From Bacteroidota bacterium (lineage in GTDB: Bacteria; Bacteroidota; Bacteroidia; UKL13-3), in NCBI GenBank assembly GCA_025359805.1, contig JANYDU010000028.1, positions 1 through 64,000 on the forward strand: 64,000 nt of DNA, written 5' to 3'. Below, one piece after another: positions 18,744 through 28,280 of this stretch. Below the pieces are notes generated by a model that ran no database searches, had not been told where the DNA came from, and worked only from the letters and a program-made list of their open reading frames with translations. The number at the start of each line of letters is the position of its first letter. The stretch's first letter is position 1. Position numbers and translations under genes: made by a program.

Positions 18744-18830
18744 GTATTCCATATTAATTTAAATTCTTTTACGGTGAAATTTAACACGTCTGTTGTTCAT
18801 TTATATCTTGTAAAATAAGAGCGTTATATT

Positions 18831-18843
18831 TTACATCATGTAA
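18831..18843. promoter_or_regulatory. small palindrome upstream of rimP promoter
   Basis: TTACATCATGTAA is a 13-bp palindrome five bases before the rimP -33 element. A related inverted word (ATCTTGTAAAAT, 18805-18816, complementary to ATTTTACA at 18828-18835) lies just upstream. It could be an operator for the rimP operon; one occurrence only. Confidence 0.3.
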
Positions 18844-18848
18844 GATAA

Positions 18849-18879
18849 TTTGCCATTACCAAAAATATTATTACTTTCG
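18849..18879 (+). promoter_or_regulatory. rimP-nusA-infB promoter
   Basis: TTTG (18849-18852), 19 bp, then TACTTTCG (18872-18879): a near-consensus Bacteroidota promoter with TTCG in the -7 element. Transcription would start near 18886, leaving a leader of about 47 bases that holds the hairpin at 18900-18922. Confidence 0.65.
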
Positions 18880-18899
18880 TGGCGTAAAATATAAAATAT

Positions 18900-18926
18900 A
18901 GAGGGGACCGAAAGTCCCCTCTTTTA
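18900..18926 (+). terminator. attenuator-like hairpin in the rimP leader
   Basis: AGAGGGGAC, loop CGAAA, then GTCCCCTCT, followed by TTTATT. It is a GC-rich stem with a tetraloop-like GAAA and a U-rich tail, sitting between the promoter and the rimP ATG (18933). It therefore has the form of an intrinsic terminator or a 5' protective hairpin in the operon leader. Which one is not decidable from sequence. Confidence 0.6.
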
Positions 18927-18932
18927 TTACAC

Positions 18933-19394
18933 ATGAATATTGTACAGCAGTTAACAGAATGGACAAAAGAGTTTTTACCTCCCCACTTATTTTTAGTGGA
19001 TGTGGAGCAAAAACAAGGGAGCAAAAAAATTGCTGTATATATTGATGGAGATACAGGTGTTAGAATTGAAGATTGTCGAGTGCTTTCCAAATCATTAAAT
19101 GCAAAACTGGATGAAATGGAGTTTGAAACGGAACCATTTTATTTTGAAGTTTCATCACCTGGAGTTGATAAACCATTGGTATTACAAAGACAATATGCAA
19201 AACATGTTGGTAGAGAATTAATGGTAAAACTAAAAAGCAATACCGAATTATTGGGCAAACTCACACAAGCAAATTCCAATAGTATTGTTTTAATGTTTAA
19301 AGATAAAAAGAAAGGTTATTTACCAAATGCAACTCAAAAAGAAATTGCTTTAGAGGACATAGCCGAATCCATTGTACAAATCAGTTTTAAATAA
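18933..19394 (+). CDS. rimP: ribosome maturation factor RimP
   Basis: A 153-residue factor needed for 30S subunit maturation. The family pattern is visible: LFLVDVEQKQGSKKIAVYIDGDTGVRIEDCRVLSK, then FYFEVSSPGVDKPL with the conserved SPG turn, and a C-terminal SH3-like part (KLKSNTELLGKLTQ). It is the first gene of the conserved rimP-nusA-infB operon; nusA begins 29 bp later. The ATG directly after the leader hairpin gives the usual length. Confidence 0.95.
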   Translation: MNIVQQLTEWTKEFLPPHLFLVDVEQKQGSKKIAVYIDGDTGVRIEDCRVLSKSLNAKLDEMEFETEPFYFEVSSPGVDKPLVLQRQYAKHVGRELMVKLKSNTELLGKLTQANSNSIVLMFKDKKKGYLPNATQKEIALEDIAESIVQISFK

Positions 19395-19423
19395 AGTAAT
19401 AACTAAAATTAATAACTAAAAAG

Positions 19424-20659
19424 ATGCACAGTGCAGGATTAATTGACTCGTTTAGTGAGTTTAAAGAATTCAAGAACATCGATCGCGCAACCATGCAGCG
19501 CGTATTGGAAGACGTATTTCGCAGCATGCTTCGTAAAAAATACGGAAGCGATGATTATTTTGATGTAATTATAAATGACAATAGTGGTGACTTAGAAATT
19601 TGGCACAACCGTAAAATTGTTCATGATGGAGAACTAGAAGATGCAGGAGGTCAAATTACTGTTTCGGATGCACACAAAATTGAACCTGATTTTGAAGTCG
19701 GTGAAGATGTAACGGAAGAAGTAACATTAGCGATGTTTGGTAGACGAGCTATTTTAGCCGCTCGTCAAACATTAATGTCGAAAATTCTTGAACTTGAAAA
19801 AGATGAGCTTTATAAAAAATATAAAGATCGTGTTGGAGAAATTGTTGCTGGTGAAGTATATCAAATCTGGAAAAAAGAATTGATGATTTTAGATGAAGAT
19901 GGAAATGAATTACTACTTCCTAAAAACGAAATGATACCTGCTGATCATTACAAAAAAGGTGATAGTATTCGTGCTGTTGTTTATAAAGTAGAAATGTACA
20001 ATGGTTCTCCTCGTATTATTTTATCACGTATATCTCCAGTATTTTTAGAAAGATTATTTGAAATGGAAGTTCCTGAAATTTTAGATGGTCTCATCACCAT
20101 TAAAAAAATTGTTAGAGAACCAGGTGAAAGAGCAAAAGTTGCTGTTGAATCTTACGATGATAGAATTGATCCGGTTGGCGCTTGTGTAGGAATGAAAGGT
20201 TCACGTATTCATGGCATCGTTCGTGAACTAAGAAATGAAAATATTGATGTAATAAATTATACAAATAATATTCAACTATTAATTCAACGTGCATTAAGTC
20301 CAGCTAAAGTGTCAAACATAAAAATTGATGAAGAGGCAAGGCGTGCATCTGTTTTCTTAAAATCAGATCAGGTTTCATTAGCCATAGGTAAAGGTGGGCA
20401 CAATATTAAGTTGGCTGGAAAATTAACAGGAACAGAAATAGATGTATACCGTGAGAGTGATGAAGATGAAGGCGATATTGATTTGGATGAATTTACAGAT
20501 GAAATTGATGCGTGGATTATTGATGAGCTAAAAAATATTGGATGTGATACCGCCCGCAGCGTGCTTGCATTAAGTACTGAAGATTTGGTTCGCAGAACAG
20601 AATTAGAAGAAGAAACCATTGCCGAAGTACGTAAAATATTACAGTCGGAATTTGAATAA
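19424..20659 (+). CDS. nusA: transcription termination/antitermination protein NusA
   Basis: A 411-residue RNA polymerase-binding factor that modulates pausing, termination and antitermination. Order of domains: N-terminal polymerase-binding domain (to ~130), S1 domain (about 135-205, VGEIVAGEVYQIWKKELMIL), and two KH domains (DPVGACVGMKGSRIHGIVREL; VSLAIGKGGHNIKLAGKLTG). An acidic linker and a C-terminal helix-hairpin-helix-like region follow (NIGCDTARSVLALSTEDLVRR). It is co-transcribed with rimP and infB. Confidence 0.97.
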   Translation: MHSAGLIDSFSEFKEFKNIDRATMQRVLEDVFRSMLRKKYGSDDYFDVIINDNSGDLEIWHNRKIVHDGELEDAGGQITVSDAHKIEPDFEVGEDVTEEVTLAMFGRRAILAARQTLMSKILELEKDELYKKYKDRVGEIVAGEVYQIWKKELMILDEDGNELLLPKNEMIPADHYKKGDSIRAVVYKVEMYNGSPRIILSRISPVFLERLFEMEVPEILDGLITIKKIVREPGERAKVAVESYDDRIDPVGACVGMKGSRIHGIVRELRNENIDVINYTNNIQLLIQRALSPAKVSNIKIDEEARRASVFLKSDQVSLAIGKGGHNIKLAGKLTGTEIDVYRESDEDEGDIDLDEFTDEIDAWIIDELKNIGCDTARSVLALSTEDLVRRTELEEETIAEVRKILQSEFE

Positions 20660-20671
20660 AGTGAGGAGGAA

Positions 20672-20718
20672 ATGAAGCGATGAAGAAAATAATACGTTTA
20701 CCTTCTTCACCGCTTCAT
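20672..20718 (+). other. long hairpin in the nusA-infB spacer
   Basis: Arms ATGAAGCGATGAAGAA (20672-20687) and TTCTTCACCGCTTCAT (20703-20718) pair at 15 of 16 positions (the odd one is a G-C/A-C mismatch), enclosing a 15-base loop. There is no T-run, so it is not a terminator. It could be an RNase III site or a translational control element before infB. Confidence 0.5.
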
Positions 20719-20784
20719 CACTTAATAAAACATTAAAAATAAAAAAGCGATATTCGCAAAAGTTTTAAGGAGCAACAAATCGTA

Positions 20785-23700
20785 ATGAGCGAAAAAACAG
20801 TAAGATTAAACGCAGTTGTTAAAGAGTTAAACGTAGGTATGCAAACCTTAGTGGAACACCTGTCTAAAAATGGACATCTGGTGGAGGCTAAGCCTACAAC
20901 CAAAATTACCGAAGACCAATACAATATTCTGCTCAGCGATTTTCAAAGTGACAAAAAAGTTCGCGATGATGTGAAACAACTCAATAAAACCAAAGTTGTA
21001 AAAAAAGAAGAAATAAATATTGTTCCTCCTAAACCAAAAGAACAAGTTATTGAAGAAGATGATGACGATGACGGAATCCTCATAAAATCTGGTCTATCGG
21101 CAGGAACAAATAAAAAAACAGAAGCGATAACCCCTCCTCCAATTGTACTTGCAAAAGTTGAAGAAATAGTAGTTGAAGAAATAAAACCAATTGAAAAGCC
21201 AATTGAGAAAATTAAAATTGTTGAAGAGAAAACTCCTGAAGTAGAAGAAAACGATAAACCAAAACTAACAGTAATTGGTAAAATAAATTTAGACGACATC
21301 AATTCAAAAACTCGTCCAGATAAAAAATCAAAAGCTAAAAAAGACGAGGAAAGAAAAGCTGCTACAAAAGGAAAAAAAGTAGTTGAAGAAAAACGTGTAG
21401 TTGAAGAAGTAAAAATCTCTAAAGCAAAGAAAACAGATATCCTTCCAGCCGAAGAAAAAATTGCTGTACCAAATGTTATTGCCCTACCGCCTGTTGAAGA
21501 GGCTCAAGAAGAACAAGCATTTGAAACTAAATATGAGCAGCTCTCTGGCTTAAAGGTAATGGGTAAAATTGAACTGCCTGCAGAACCACCACCTCCTCCT
21601 CCTAAGGTTGTAAAAAAACCTCAACCTATTGCTTCATCTGATGAAAGTAATAAAATAAAAAAGAAAAGGCGCAGAAAGAATTTTGTTACTGGAAGTGATA
21701 ATCCTGATGCTAAGAAAGGAACTCCTCCTCCCCCAAACACACTTTCAAGCAGACCGATTGTTGCCGTAACTCAACGCCCAGCACCAACTGGTGGCGGTGG
21801 AAGACGTTTTGACAAAAGCGCAAACAATAAGTTTAATAAAGGCCCACGTGTAGATGAAAATGGAAATAAAATAGAAATTACGGATAAAGAAATCCAAGAT
21901 AAATTAAAAGAAACACTTGCACGTTTAAACCCTGGAAGCAAAACGCCTAATATTGGTGCAGTTCGTTCAAAAATTCGTAAACAAAAACGTGATGCTGCAT
22001 CTGATAAACGTGATGAAGTAGCCGCAGAATTAGAAGGACAAAGAAATAAAATTAAAGTAACGGAATTTGTAACTGCAAATGAGTTGGCAAAACTCATGGA
22101 AGTACAAATTACACAAATTATATCTGCTTGTATGAGCCTTGGTTTGATGGTTTCCATCAACCAACGTTTGGATGCCGAAACCATAGCCATTGTTGCTGAT
22201 GAGTTCGATTATGATGTGGAGTTTGTATCGGCCGATTTACAAGAAAATATTGAAGAAGAAATTGATGCCCCAGAGGATTTATTGCCTCGTGCACCAATTG
22301 TTACTGTAATGGGACACGTAGATCATGGTAAAACTTCATTGCTTGATTATGTACGTAAAGCAAATGTAATATCTGGTGAAGCCGGTGGTATCACTCAACA
22401 TATTGGAGCCTACGAAGTAACTTTAGCCAATGGTAAAAAAGTTGCATTTTTAGATACTCCAGGTCACGAGGCGTTCACTGCCATGCGTGCTCGTGGAGCA
22501 AAAATTACAGATATTGTAATCATCGTTATTGCTGCCGATGATAGTGTGATGCCTCAAACAAAAGAAGCTATTGCGCATGCTCAAGCCGCTGGAGTTCCAC
22601 TCATTTTTGCCATCAATAAAATTGATCGCGATGGTGCTAACCCCGAAAAAATTAAAGAGCAATTAGCCGCTATGGATATTTTGGTGGAAGATTGGGGGGG
22701 CAAATATCAGTGTCAAGAAATATCAGCCAAAAAAGGAATAAACATTGATTTATTATTGGAGAAAGTATTGTTGGAAGCAGAAGTATTAGACCTTAAAGCA
22801 AATCCAAATAAACGCGCAATAGGAAGTGTAATTGAAGCCACTTTAGATAAGGGTAGAGGGATAACAACAACTGTTATGGTTCAATCAGGAACTATGCGTG
22901 TTGGGGACCCAATTCTTGCTGGAACGCATCAAGGAAAAGTACGTGCCATGTTTGATGAACGCGGAAAAAAAATGACCGAAGCTGGGCCTTCAACTCCTGT
23001 TGTTATTTTGGGATTTGATGGTGCACCGCAAGCGGGAGATAAATTTTTAGTGGCTAAAACAGAACAAGAAGCAAAAGAGATTGCCACAAAACGTAAACAA
23101 TTACAACGTGAGCAAGGAATTAGAGCTCATAAACATATTACACTTGATGAAATTGGAAGGCGTTTGGCCATTGGAAACTTTAAAGAATTAAACCTCATCG
23201 TAAAAGGTGATGTGGATGGATCGGTAGAAGCATTGGCAGATTCGTTATTGAAACTTTCTAATGAAGAAATTCACGTGAATGTAATTCATAAATCGGTTGG
23301 ACAAATTTCTGAAAGTGATGTGTTGTTAGCTTCCGCATCTGATGCAATTATTATTGGATTCCAAGTTCGCCCAAGTCCACAAGCTCGAAAATTAGCCGAG
23401 CAAGAATCAATTGATATTCGTTTGTATTCTATCATTTACAAAGCCATTGAAGAAATTCAAGCCGCTATTGAAGGTATGCTTGCTCCAAAAATGGAAGAAA
23501 AAATTACTGGAAATGTGGAAATACGTGATGTGTTTAAAATTACCAAAGTGGGAACCGTTGCGGGTTGTATGGTTACCGATGGAAAAGTATTCCGTAATTC
23601 AAAAATACGTGTAATTAGAGATGGTGTGGTGGTATTTACTGGAGTGCTTTCATCTCTAAAACGATTTAAAGATGATGTGAAAGAAGTGGTATCAGGTTTT

Positions 23701-23796
23701 GATTGTGGGGTTACTATAGATAAATTTAATGATATGAAAGTGGGCGATAATATTGAGGCCTACGAAGAAGTTGAGATTAAGAGAGTATTGAAATAG
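20785..23796 (+). CDS. infB: translation initiation factor IF-2
   Basis: A 1003-residue GTPase that places initiator tRNA on the 30S subunit. The first ~50 residues ([25 protein letters not shown]) form the IF2 N-terminal helical domain. A long low-complexity Lys/Glu/Pro-rich linker follows to about residue 430, with Pro runs near 270 and 315. The G domain starts with GHVDHGKTS (~509-517), with DTPGHE and NKID following, then domains II-IV. The long linker is usual in Bacteroidota. It ends the rimP operon, before a strong terminator. Confidence 0.97.
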   Translation: MSEKTVRLNAVVKELNVGMQTLVEHLSKNGHLVEAKPTTKITEDQYNILLSDFQSDKKVRDDVKQLNKTKVVKKEEINIVPPKPKEQVIEEDDDDDGILIKSGLSAGTNKKTEAITPPPIVLAKVEEIVVEEIKPIEKPIEKIKIVEEKTPEVEENDKPKLTVIGKINLDDINSKTRPDKKSKAKKDEERKAATKGKKVVEEKRVVEEVKISKAKKTDILPAEEKIAVPNVIALPPVEEAQEEQAFETKYEQLSGLKVMGKIELPAEPPPPPPKVVKKPQPIASSDESNKIKKKRRRKNFVTGSDNPDAKKGTPPPPNTLSSRPIVAVTQRPAPTGGGGRRFDKSANNKFNKGPRVDENGNKIEITDKEIQDKLKETLARLNPGSKTPNIGAVRSKIRKQKRDAASDKRDEVAAELEGQRNKIKVTEFVTANELAKLMEVQITQIISACMSLGLMVSINQRLDAETIAIVADEFDYDVEFVSADLQENIEEEIDAPEDLLPRAPIVTVMGHVDHGKTSLLDYVRKANVISGEAGGITQHIGAYEVTLANGKKVAFLDTPGHEAFTAMRARGAKITDIVIIVIAADDSVMPQTKEAIAHAQAAGVPLIFAINKIDRDGANPEKIKEQLAAMDILVEDWGGKYQCQEISAKKGINIDLLLEKVLLEAEVLDLKANPNKRAIGSVIEATLDKGRGITTTVMVQSGTMRVGDPILAGTHQGKVRAMFDERGKKMTEAGPSTPVVILGFDGAPQAGDKFLVAKTEQEAKEIATKRKQLQREQGIRAHKHITLDEIGRRLAIGNFKELNLIVKGDVDGSVEALADSLLKLSNEEIHVNVIHKSVGQISESDVLLASASDAIIIGFQVRPSPQARKLAEQESIDIRLYSIIYKAIEEIQAAIEGMLAPKMEEKITGNVEIRDVFKITKVGTVAGCMVTDGKVFRNSKIRVIRDGVVVFTGVLSSLKRFKDDVKEVVSGFDCGVTIDKFNDMKVGDNIEAYEEVEIKRVLK

Positions 23797-23814
23797 TAAG
23801 TTAAAACGTAAAAC

Positions 23815-23855
23815 AAAAAGCCCCCGAAAATATAAATATTTTCGGGGGCTTTTTT
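23815..23855. terminator. terminator after infB
   Basis: A perfect stem of arms GCCCCCGAAAATAT and ATATTTTCGGGGGC around a two-base loop (23834-23835), flanked by an A-run and a T-run. It serves infB (plus) and possibly menB (minus), whose stop is 41 bp beyond. Confidence 0.93.
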
Positions 23856-23895
23856 GGTATAAAAATATGCGAAAATTATAATAACACTTAAAGAG

Positions 23896-24720
23896 TTATG
23901 GAAACTTTGGAAACTTTTTAAAATCGGGTTTTCGTTTTTCAACAAATGCATTTTTTCCTTCTTTTCCCTCATCACTCATATAATATAAAAGTGTGGCGTT
24001 TCCCGCCAATTCTTGAATTCCGGCTTGCCCATCCAACTCGGCATTAAAAGATGATTTTAACATGCGCAAAGCCATTGGACTTTTATCTAATATTTTTTTG
24101 CACCATTCTATCGTGGTGTCTTCTAATATTTCAAGCGGAACAACTTTATTTACCAAGCCCATATCAAGTGCTTCTTTGGCATCATATTGATCACACAAAA
24201 ACCAAATTTCTCTTGCCTTTTTTTGTCCAACAATTCGTGCTAAATATCCTGCACCAAACCCACCATCAAAACTTCCCACAATAGGACCCGTTTGTCCAAA
24301 TCGAGCATTCTCTGCAGCAACTGTTAAATCACAAATCACGTGTAATACATGTCCGCCACCAATAGCCCAACCCGCCACCATGGCAATTACCGGTTTTGGT
24401 ATTCTTCTGATTTGCATTTGTAAATCGAGCACATTTAAACGGGGCACTCCATCATCGCCCACATAACCACCATTGCCTCTAACTTTTTGATCGCCTCCAC
24501 TGCAAAAAGCTTTGCCTCCCTCACCTGTTAAAATAACCACGCCCACTTCGGGGTTCTGACGAGCATGTTCCATAGCTTCGCTCATTTCCTGAACCGTTAA
24601 TGGAGTAAATGCGTTATGTTTTTCGGGTCTGTTGATGCTAATTTTAGCAATACCTTCATAAAAAGAAAATTTGATTTCTTTGTATTCTTTGATTGTTTTC
24701 CAGGGATATTTTGATTGCAT
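23896..24720 (-). CDS. menB: 1,4-dihydroxy-2-naphthoyl-CoA synthase
   Basis: A 274-residue crotonase-fold enzyme that closes the naphthoate ring of menaquinone (o-succinylbenzoyl-CoA to DHNA-CoA). Family motifs: [50 protein letters not shown] (oxyanion hole), and [17 protein letters not shown], which separates MenB from other enoyl-CoA hydratases. It starts 4 bp after the menD stop, so the two are one operon. Confidence 0.96.
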   Translation of the reverse strand: MQSKYPWKTIKEYKEIKFSFYEGIAKISINRPEKHNAFTPLTVQEMSEAMEHARQNPEVGVVILTGEGGKAFCSGGDQKVRGNGGYVGDDGVPRLNVLDLQMQIRRIPKPVIAMVAGWAIGGGHVLHVICDLTVAAENARFGQTGPIVGSFDGGFGAGYLARIVGQKKAREIWFLCDQYDAKEALDMGLVNKVVPLEILEDTTIEWCKKILDKSPMALRMLKSSFNAELDGQAGIQELAGNATLLYYMSDEGKEGKNAFVEKRKPDFKKFPKFP

Positions 24721-24724
24721 TTTT

Positions 24725-26407
24725 TTAAATTAATTTAATTTTTTTAAACGATTTAAACACCTTAGCATTTTCTTGCAGGTTAAAAGTAATTTCTAATACT
24801 GCTGCTTTTTTTGCAAGATCAAAAAAAATTTTAATTGCCTTTTTCAATTCATTTTCCGAATCACAAAAGTAATACCCTAAACCATTATCAAGCACTGTGT
24901 TTTTTATACTTTGACGATGAGGTGTTGTAAAATAATTTAACTGTTCTTTAACTGAAGACGGACCGTCAATTAAAGTAAAAATTCCTCCACCATAATTATT
25001 AAATACAATGATGCGAAGATTGTTTGAAACACAATGATTCCACAAAGCATTTCTATCATACAAAAAAGCCAAATCACCAGTAAGTAAAACAGTTGGTTTA
25101 TTATTTATAAGTGCTGCACCAACAGCAGTAGATGTAGACCCGTCAATTCCACTTGTGCCTCTATTACCACTCATTTGCCAGCTTGGCTTTAAGTTTCCAA
25201 GTAAACTCACATACCTAATTACGCTACTATTTGCAATATGAAAATTACACGCATCCGGTAAATTATTTAGAATAATATTTGTTGCTTGAAGTTCAGAAAA
25301 CGAGTTTAATTTTATGAAATGCGAAATGCGAAATGCCGCTAATTCATCAATCTTTTTCCAAAGCAGTTTATAATTATTCTGTTGCGTTGTATCTTCCTTT
25401 TTTTCAACCAACTCTTTTAGTACAATTTCTGGATTTGATTTAATAAATGCGGTTACATTATTATACGTGTTTACCAATTCATTTTGTTGTTGTATTCGAA
25501 AATGGTGTTTAGGTTTTTGCTTTTTTAACCACAGTTTTACGGCTTTTGAAAGAACAGAACCTCCAAATGAAATAATTAAATCGGGTTCAAGTTCTAGGAG
25601 CGTTTTTTCATCACTTTGCGAAACAATAAAATCAAAATGTGGTGCGGTACAAACACTTTGTTTATTGCTTAACACATCACACAAAATAACTACATCATTA
25701 TTTTTGCTTAATTCGAAAAGAGTTGTAAATAAACCATTGTTTATAGGTAATTCGCCAATAAGAATCACCTTTTTTTCACTTTTAAGCCATGCCTTTTTAA
25801 GAGGAAGAAATGGTGAAGGGGTGAGAGGGTGAGGGGGTGCTGTAGTGAGGAGAGTGCTATGAAAAGAAAACGTTTTTTTAGCCGTAGGATACAAAGGTTC
25901 ACGCAGAGGAACATTGATATGAACAGGTCCTTTTATAAAACCATTTGAAATGCCAATTGCTGTTAAAATAGTATTGGATGTTTCTTGTAAATTTTCTTTT
26001 CCATGAACGTAACAGGGCAATTCAAAACTTGCGAGTATGTTTTTTTCAAATACGTTTTTTTGAGTAATCATTTGCCCATCTTGTTGATTTAAAAATTCAG
26101 GAGGACGGTCGGCTGTTAAAACTATGAGCGGTATTTTTTGGTAAAATGCCTCTGCAATTGCAGGGTAAAAATTGAGAGCCGCTGTTCCTGATGTGCAAAT
26201 TAAAACAACAGGTTGTTGTAATTGCTTAGCCATTCCAAGAGCAATAAATGCAGCACTACGCTCATCAGTTATAGAAATACAATTAACGTCTTTATTTTGT
26301 GTGAACGCAAAAACTAAGGGTGCTGAACGTGAGCCAGGACAAATCACAGCGTGTTTTATTCCAAGCTGGTTGCAGGTTTGCGATATGGCAAATACATGTT
26401 GTTGCAA
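24725..26407 (-). CDS. menD: SEPHCHC synthase (menaquinone synthesis)
   Basis: A 560-residue thiamine diphosphate enzyme that joins 2-oxoglutarate and isochorismate in menaquinone synthesis. N-terminal motifs are [17 protein letters not shown] and [14 protein letters not shown]; the C-terminal cofactor region has [21 protein letters not shown] and [15 protein letters not shown]. The start is a TTG at 26407, because an in-frame stop lies two codons further upstream and no ATG precedes the first conserved helix. Near residues 190-205 there is a proline-rich stretch ([14 protein letters not shown]) encoded by a short CCTCACC-type repeat, probably a linker insertion. Confidence 0.93.
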   Translation of the reverse strand: MQQHVFAISQTCNQLGIKHAVICPGSRSAPLVFAFTQNKDVNCISITDERSAAFIALGMAKQLQQPVVLICTSGTAALNFYPAIAEAFYQKIPLIVLTADRPPEFLNQQDGQMITQKNVFEKNILASFELPCYVHGKENLQETSNTILTAIGISNGFIKGPVHINVPLREPLYPTAKKTFSFHSTLLTTAPPHPLTPSPFLPLKKAWLKSEKKVILIGELPINNGLFTTLFELSKNNDVVILCDVLSNKQSVCTAPHFDFIVSQSDEKTLLELEPDLIISFGGSVLSKAVKLWLKKQKPKHHFRIQQQNELVNTYNNVTAFIKSNPEIVLKELVEKKEDTTQQNNYKLLWKKIDELAAFRISHFIKLNSFSELQATNIILNNLPDACNFHIANSSVIRYVSLLGNLKPSWQMSGNRGTSGIDGSTSTAVGAALINNKPTVLLTGDLAFLYDRNALWNHCVSNNLRIIVFNNYGGGIFTLIDGPSSVKEQLNYFTTPHRQSIKNTVLDNGLGYYFCDSENELKKAIKIFFDLAKKAAVLEITFNLQENAKVFKSFKKIKLI

Positions 26408-26578
26408 GCGTTATAATTTTATCAGAAACTTAAATAACATCTTTTTTTAAAAGAAATTCGTTTATTGTTGTTGAATTGATTTTGCAACAGTACAAAATAG
26501 TTTTCGGGCATAGAAATAAAGTGTCTGTTGTTTTAAACAAATAAGCAAAACGTTTTCAAAAATATCATTTGCTGGGGG

Positions 26579-26608
26579 TTTGAAAAACAAAATCATTTTC
26601 TATTTTTG
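26579..26608 (+). promoter_or_regulatory. promoter of the DUF4468-type gene
   Basis: TTTG (26579-26582), 18 bp, then TATTTTTG (26601-26608), a perfect -7 element. The ATG is at 26647. Confidence 0.65.
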
Positions 26609-26646
26609 GAAACTTAAACTATTTAAAAACTTTAGAAGAAAGATTA

Positions 26647-27315
26647 ATGAAAAAGATATTTGTGATATTAACTTTGGGTGCGTTATCATTTGCTGCTGTG
26701 GCACAAACTCAGGATCCAAAATCTCCTGGTTTTGATTTTGGGATAATACCAACAGACTCCAATGCAGCACCAATGGATGGTGATCAGGCACAAGAAGCAC
26801 CTGTGGTTAAACCTTATGTTAGGATTACACTTAATGTTGATTCGGTTACAAATTTAATTTCTTATGTTGGTGTTGTTGAACAAGAGGAAACAGGTTCTGA
26901 TTCTCTATACACAAGAGCAAAACGGTGGGCAGTAAAAAGGTTTACTGGTGGAGCAAAATCATTATATGAAGTTGATAAGCGCAATCAAAAATTAGTGATT
27001 AATGCGTGGTTGCCCGCATATGCTTATGGAAACAAATACACAAAGCGAGATATTGGAAAGTATGAATTTAAAGTAAGTGTATGGATTAAGGAAGGGCGTT
27101 ATAAATATCAAATTTCTAACTTGGTACACGAGGGTGTGAAATCGAATGAGGGAAATGTAGTTAAAAATTATTTTGAGTATTACTACACCTCAACAACAAG
27201 TATTAAAAGTAGTGATATGATATTACGTTATGCCGATAAAGATATTAATAAGTTGATTGAGGATTTTAAGAAAAACATGAAGGATCCAACAATTGTGGAT
27301 GAAGAAGAATGGTAA
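26647..27315 (+). CDS. DUF4468-like TBP-fold envelope protein
   Basis: A 222-residue protein with a signal peptide (MKKIFVILTLGALSFAAVAQ), so periplasmic or outer-membrane associated. From about residue 75 it shows the pattern of DUF4468 (DSLYTRAKRWAVKRFTG, then alternating strands such as YEFKVSVWIKEGRYKYQISN). Those proteins have a TBP-like fold and are common in Bacteroidota, and I know no function for them. A consensus promoter and a downstream terminator make it a single-gene unit. Confidence 0.6.
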   Translation: MKKIFVILTLGALSFAAVAQTQDPKSPGFDFGIIPTDSNAAPMDGDQAQEAPVVKPYVRITLNVDSVTNLISYVGVVEQEETGSDSLYTRAKRWAVKRFTGGAKSLYEVDKRNQKLVINAWLPAYAYGNKYTKRDIGKYEFKVSVWIKEGRYKYQISNLVHEGVKSNEGNVVKNYFEYYYTSTTSIKSSDMILRYADKDINKLIEDFKKNMKDPTIVDEEEW

Positions 27316-27334
27316 CAGATGGGATTTAGAACAA

Positions 27335-27373
27335 CTAAAAAACTCGTGAAAATAATTCACGAGTTTTTTTTAG
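27335..27373. terminator. bidirectional terminator
   Basis: Arms AAAAAACTCGTGAA and TTCACGAGTTTTTT around a short AT loop, with T-runs on both strands. It lies between the convergent DUF4468-type gene and the DUF3108 gene and overlaps the last bases of the latter. Confidence 0.88.
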
Positions 27374-28188
27374 TCTGAAATTTTTGCAGTAGTTGGGTTT
27401 CTTAGGTTTTGATAACTTGTTAAACTCATTGCCACAGCACCAATCATAATCTCTGATTCAACTTTTAATACTACGTGATTATCATCATCGCTAACCCAAA
27501 TAGTAAGCGCATCTTCGCTTTTAAATAACGTTCCCTTTACAACTGTTGGTCGAGCTTTTATACATCTAAATTTTCCAACATCTGTGTTGATTGTTTCTCG
27601 TCCTAAAAACTTCATTTGATAGTTGTAAATTTTTCCATCTAAGTAAAAAACTGTTGGATACATATCTCCCACTTTTGCATTGGCTACATCCCATAATCTT
27701 GCCCAATAATACACACTTACCAAATCCTGAATGTATGGTTCTCCATCAACTGAACCTTTCTTTGCGGTTACTTTTCCATCCTCTTGTTTGAACAATGCAA
27801 AATCGGTGTCTTTATATTTTCCCTCTTCAATCGTTTTAGTATATTTTAACGGTACAATAGCGTCTTCATCCAAAAAAGTTTGATAATCATCACGCACTTT
27901 ATTCACTAAAAAATCTACCGTTTTTGAAGAGCGCGCAGATACTTTAATATTCATGGTTCTTCGTCCGTCAATTATCACCGCATCTTTTCCTATTTCTAAT
28001 GTTGCATAACCCGCATTAATCGGTCCGTAGTGCAAGCGATACTCTAATTTTTCGCCATAAGTAAATGATTTGTTTTCCACTTTTCTTAACTCTTGAGGCT
28101 TGTTGTTTTTATCCTCAACAGGTTGTTGCTTATTAAAAGCATAAGTAGAAACTATGCAAAGAGCCAATGCTAAAAGATATTTTTTCAT
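27370..28188 (-). CDS. DUF3108 domain-containing protein
   Basis: A 272-residue exported protein. I start at 28188, where a signal peptide (MKKYLLALALCIVSTYAF) begins; a longer frame upstream adds 18 residues that do not fit. The body matches DUF3108: FTYGEKLEYRLHYGPINAGYA, a central FLVNKVRDDYQTFLD, VYYWARLWDVANAKVGD, and KFRCIKARP before the closing strands. The fold is a periplasmic beta-barrel-like, lipocalin-type domain. I know no function for it. Its stop sits inside the terminator at 27335-27373. Confidence 0.8.
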   Translation of the reverse strand: MKKYLLALALCIVSTYAFNKQQPVEDKNNKPQELRKVENKSFTYGEKLEYRLHYGPINAGYATLEIGKDAVIIDGRRTMNIKVSARSSKTVDFLVNKVRDDYQTFLDEDAIVPLKYTKTIEEGKYKDTDFALFKQEDGKVTAKKGSVDGEPYIQDLVSVYYWARLWDVANAKVGDMYPTVFYLDGKIYNYQMKFLGRETINTDVGKFRCIKARPTVVKGTLFKSEDALTIWVSDDDNHVVLKVESEIMIGAVAMSLTSYQNLRNPTTAKISD

Positions 28189-28280
28189 ATTATTTATAAA
28201 GTTGCTGTTAAATTCAAATGCCATACCAAAATACAGTTTCACTAAAAGATAAGCTCGTTAAATATTTTTTTGCATGAGAT

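Noticed and set aside
23269..23280. ATTCACGTGAAT in infB as a third parS site
   Set aside because: Only the inner 10 bp match; the outer bases of the 16-mer do not, and it is inside a conserved coding region.
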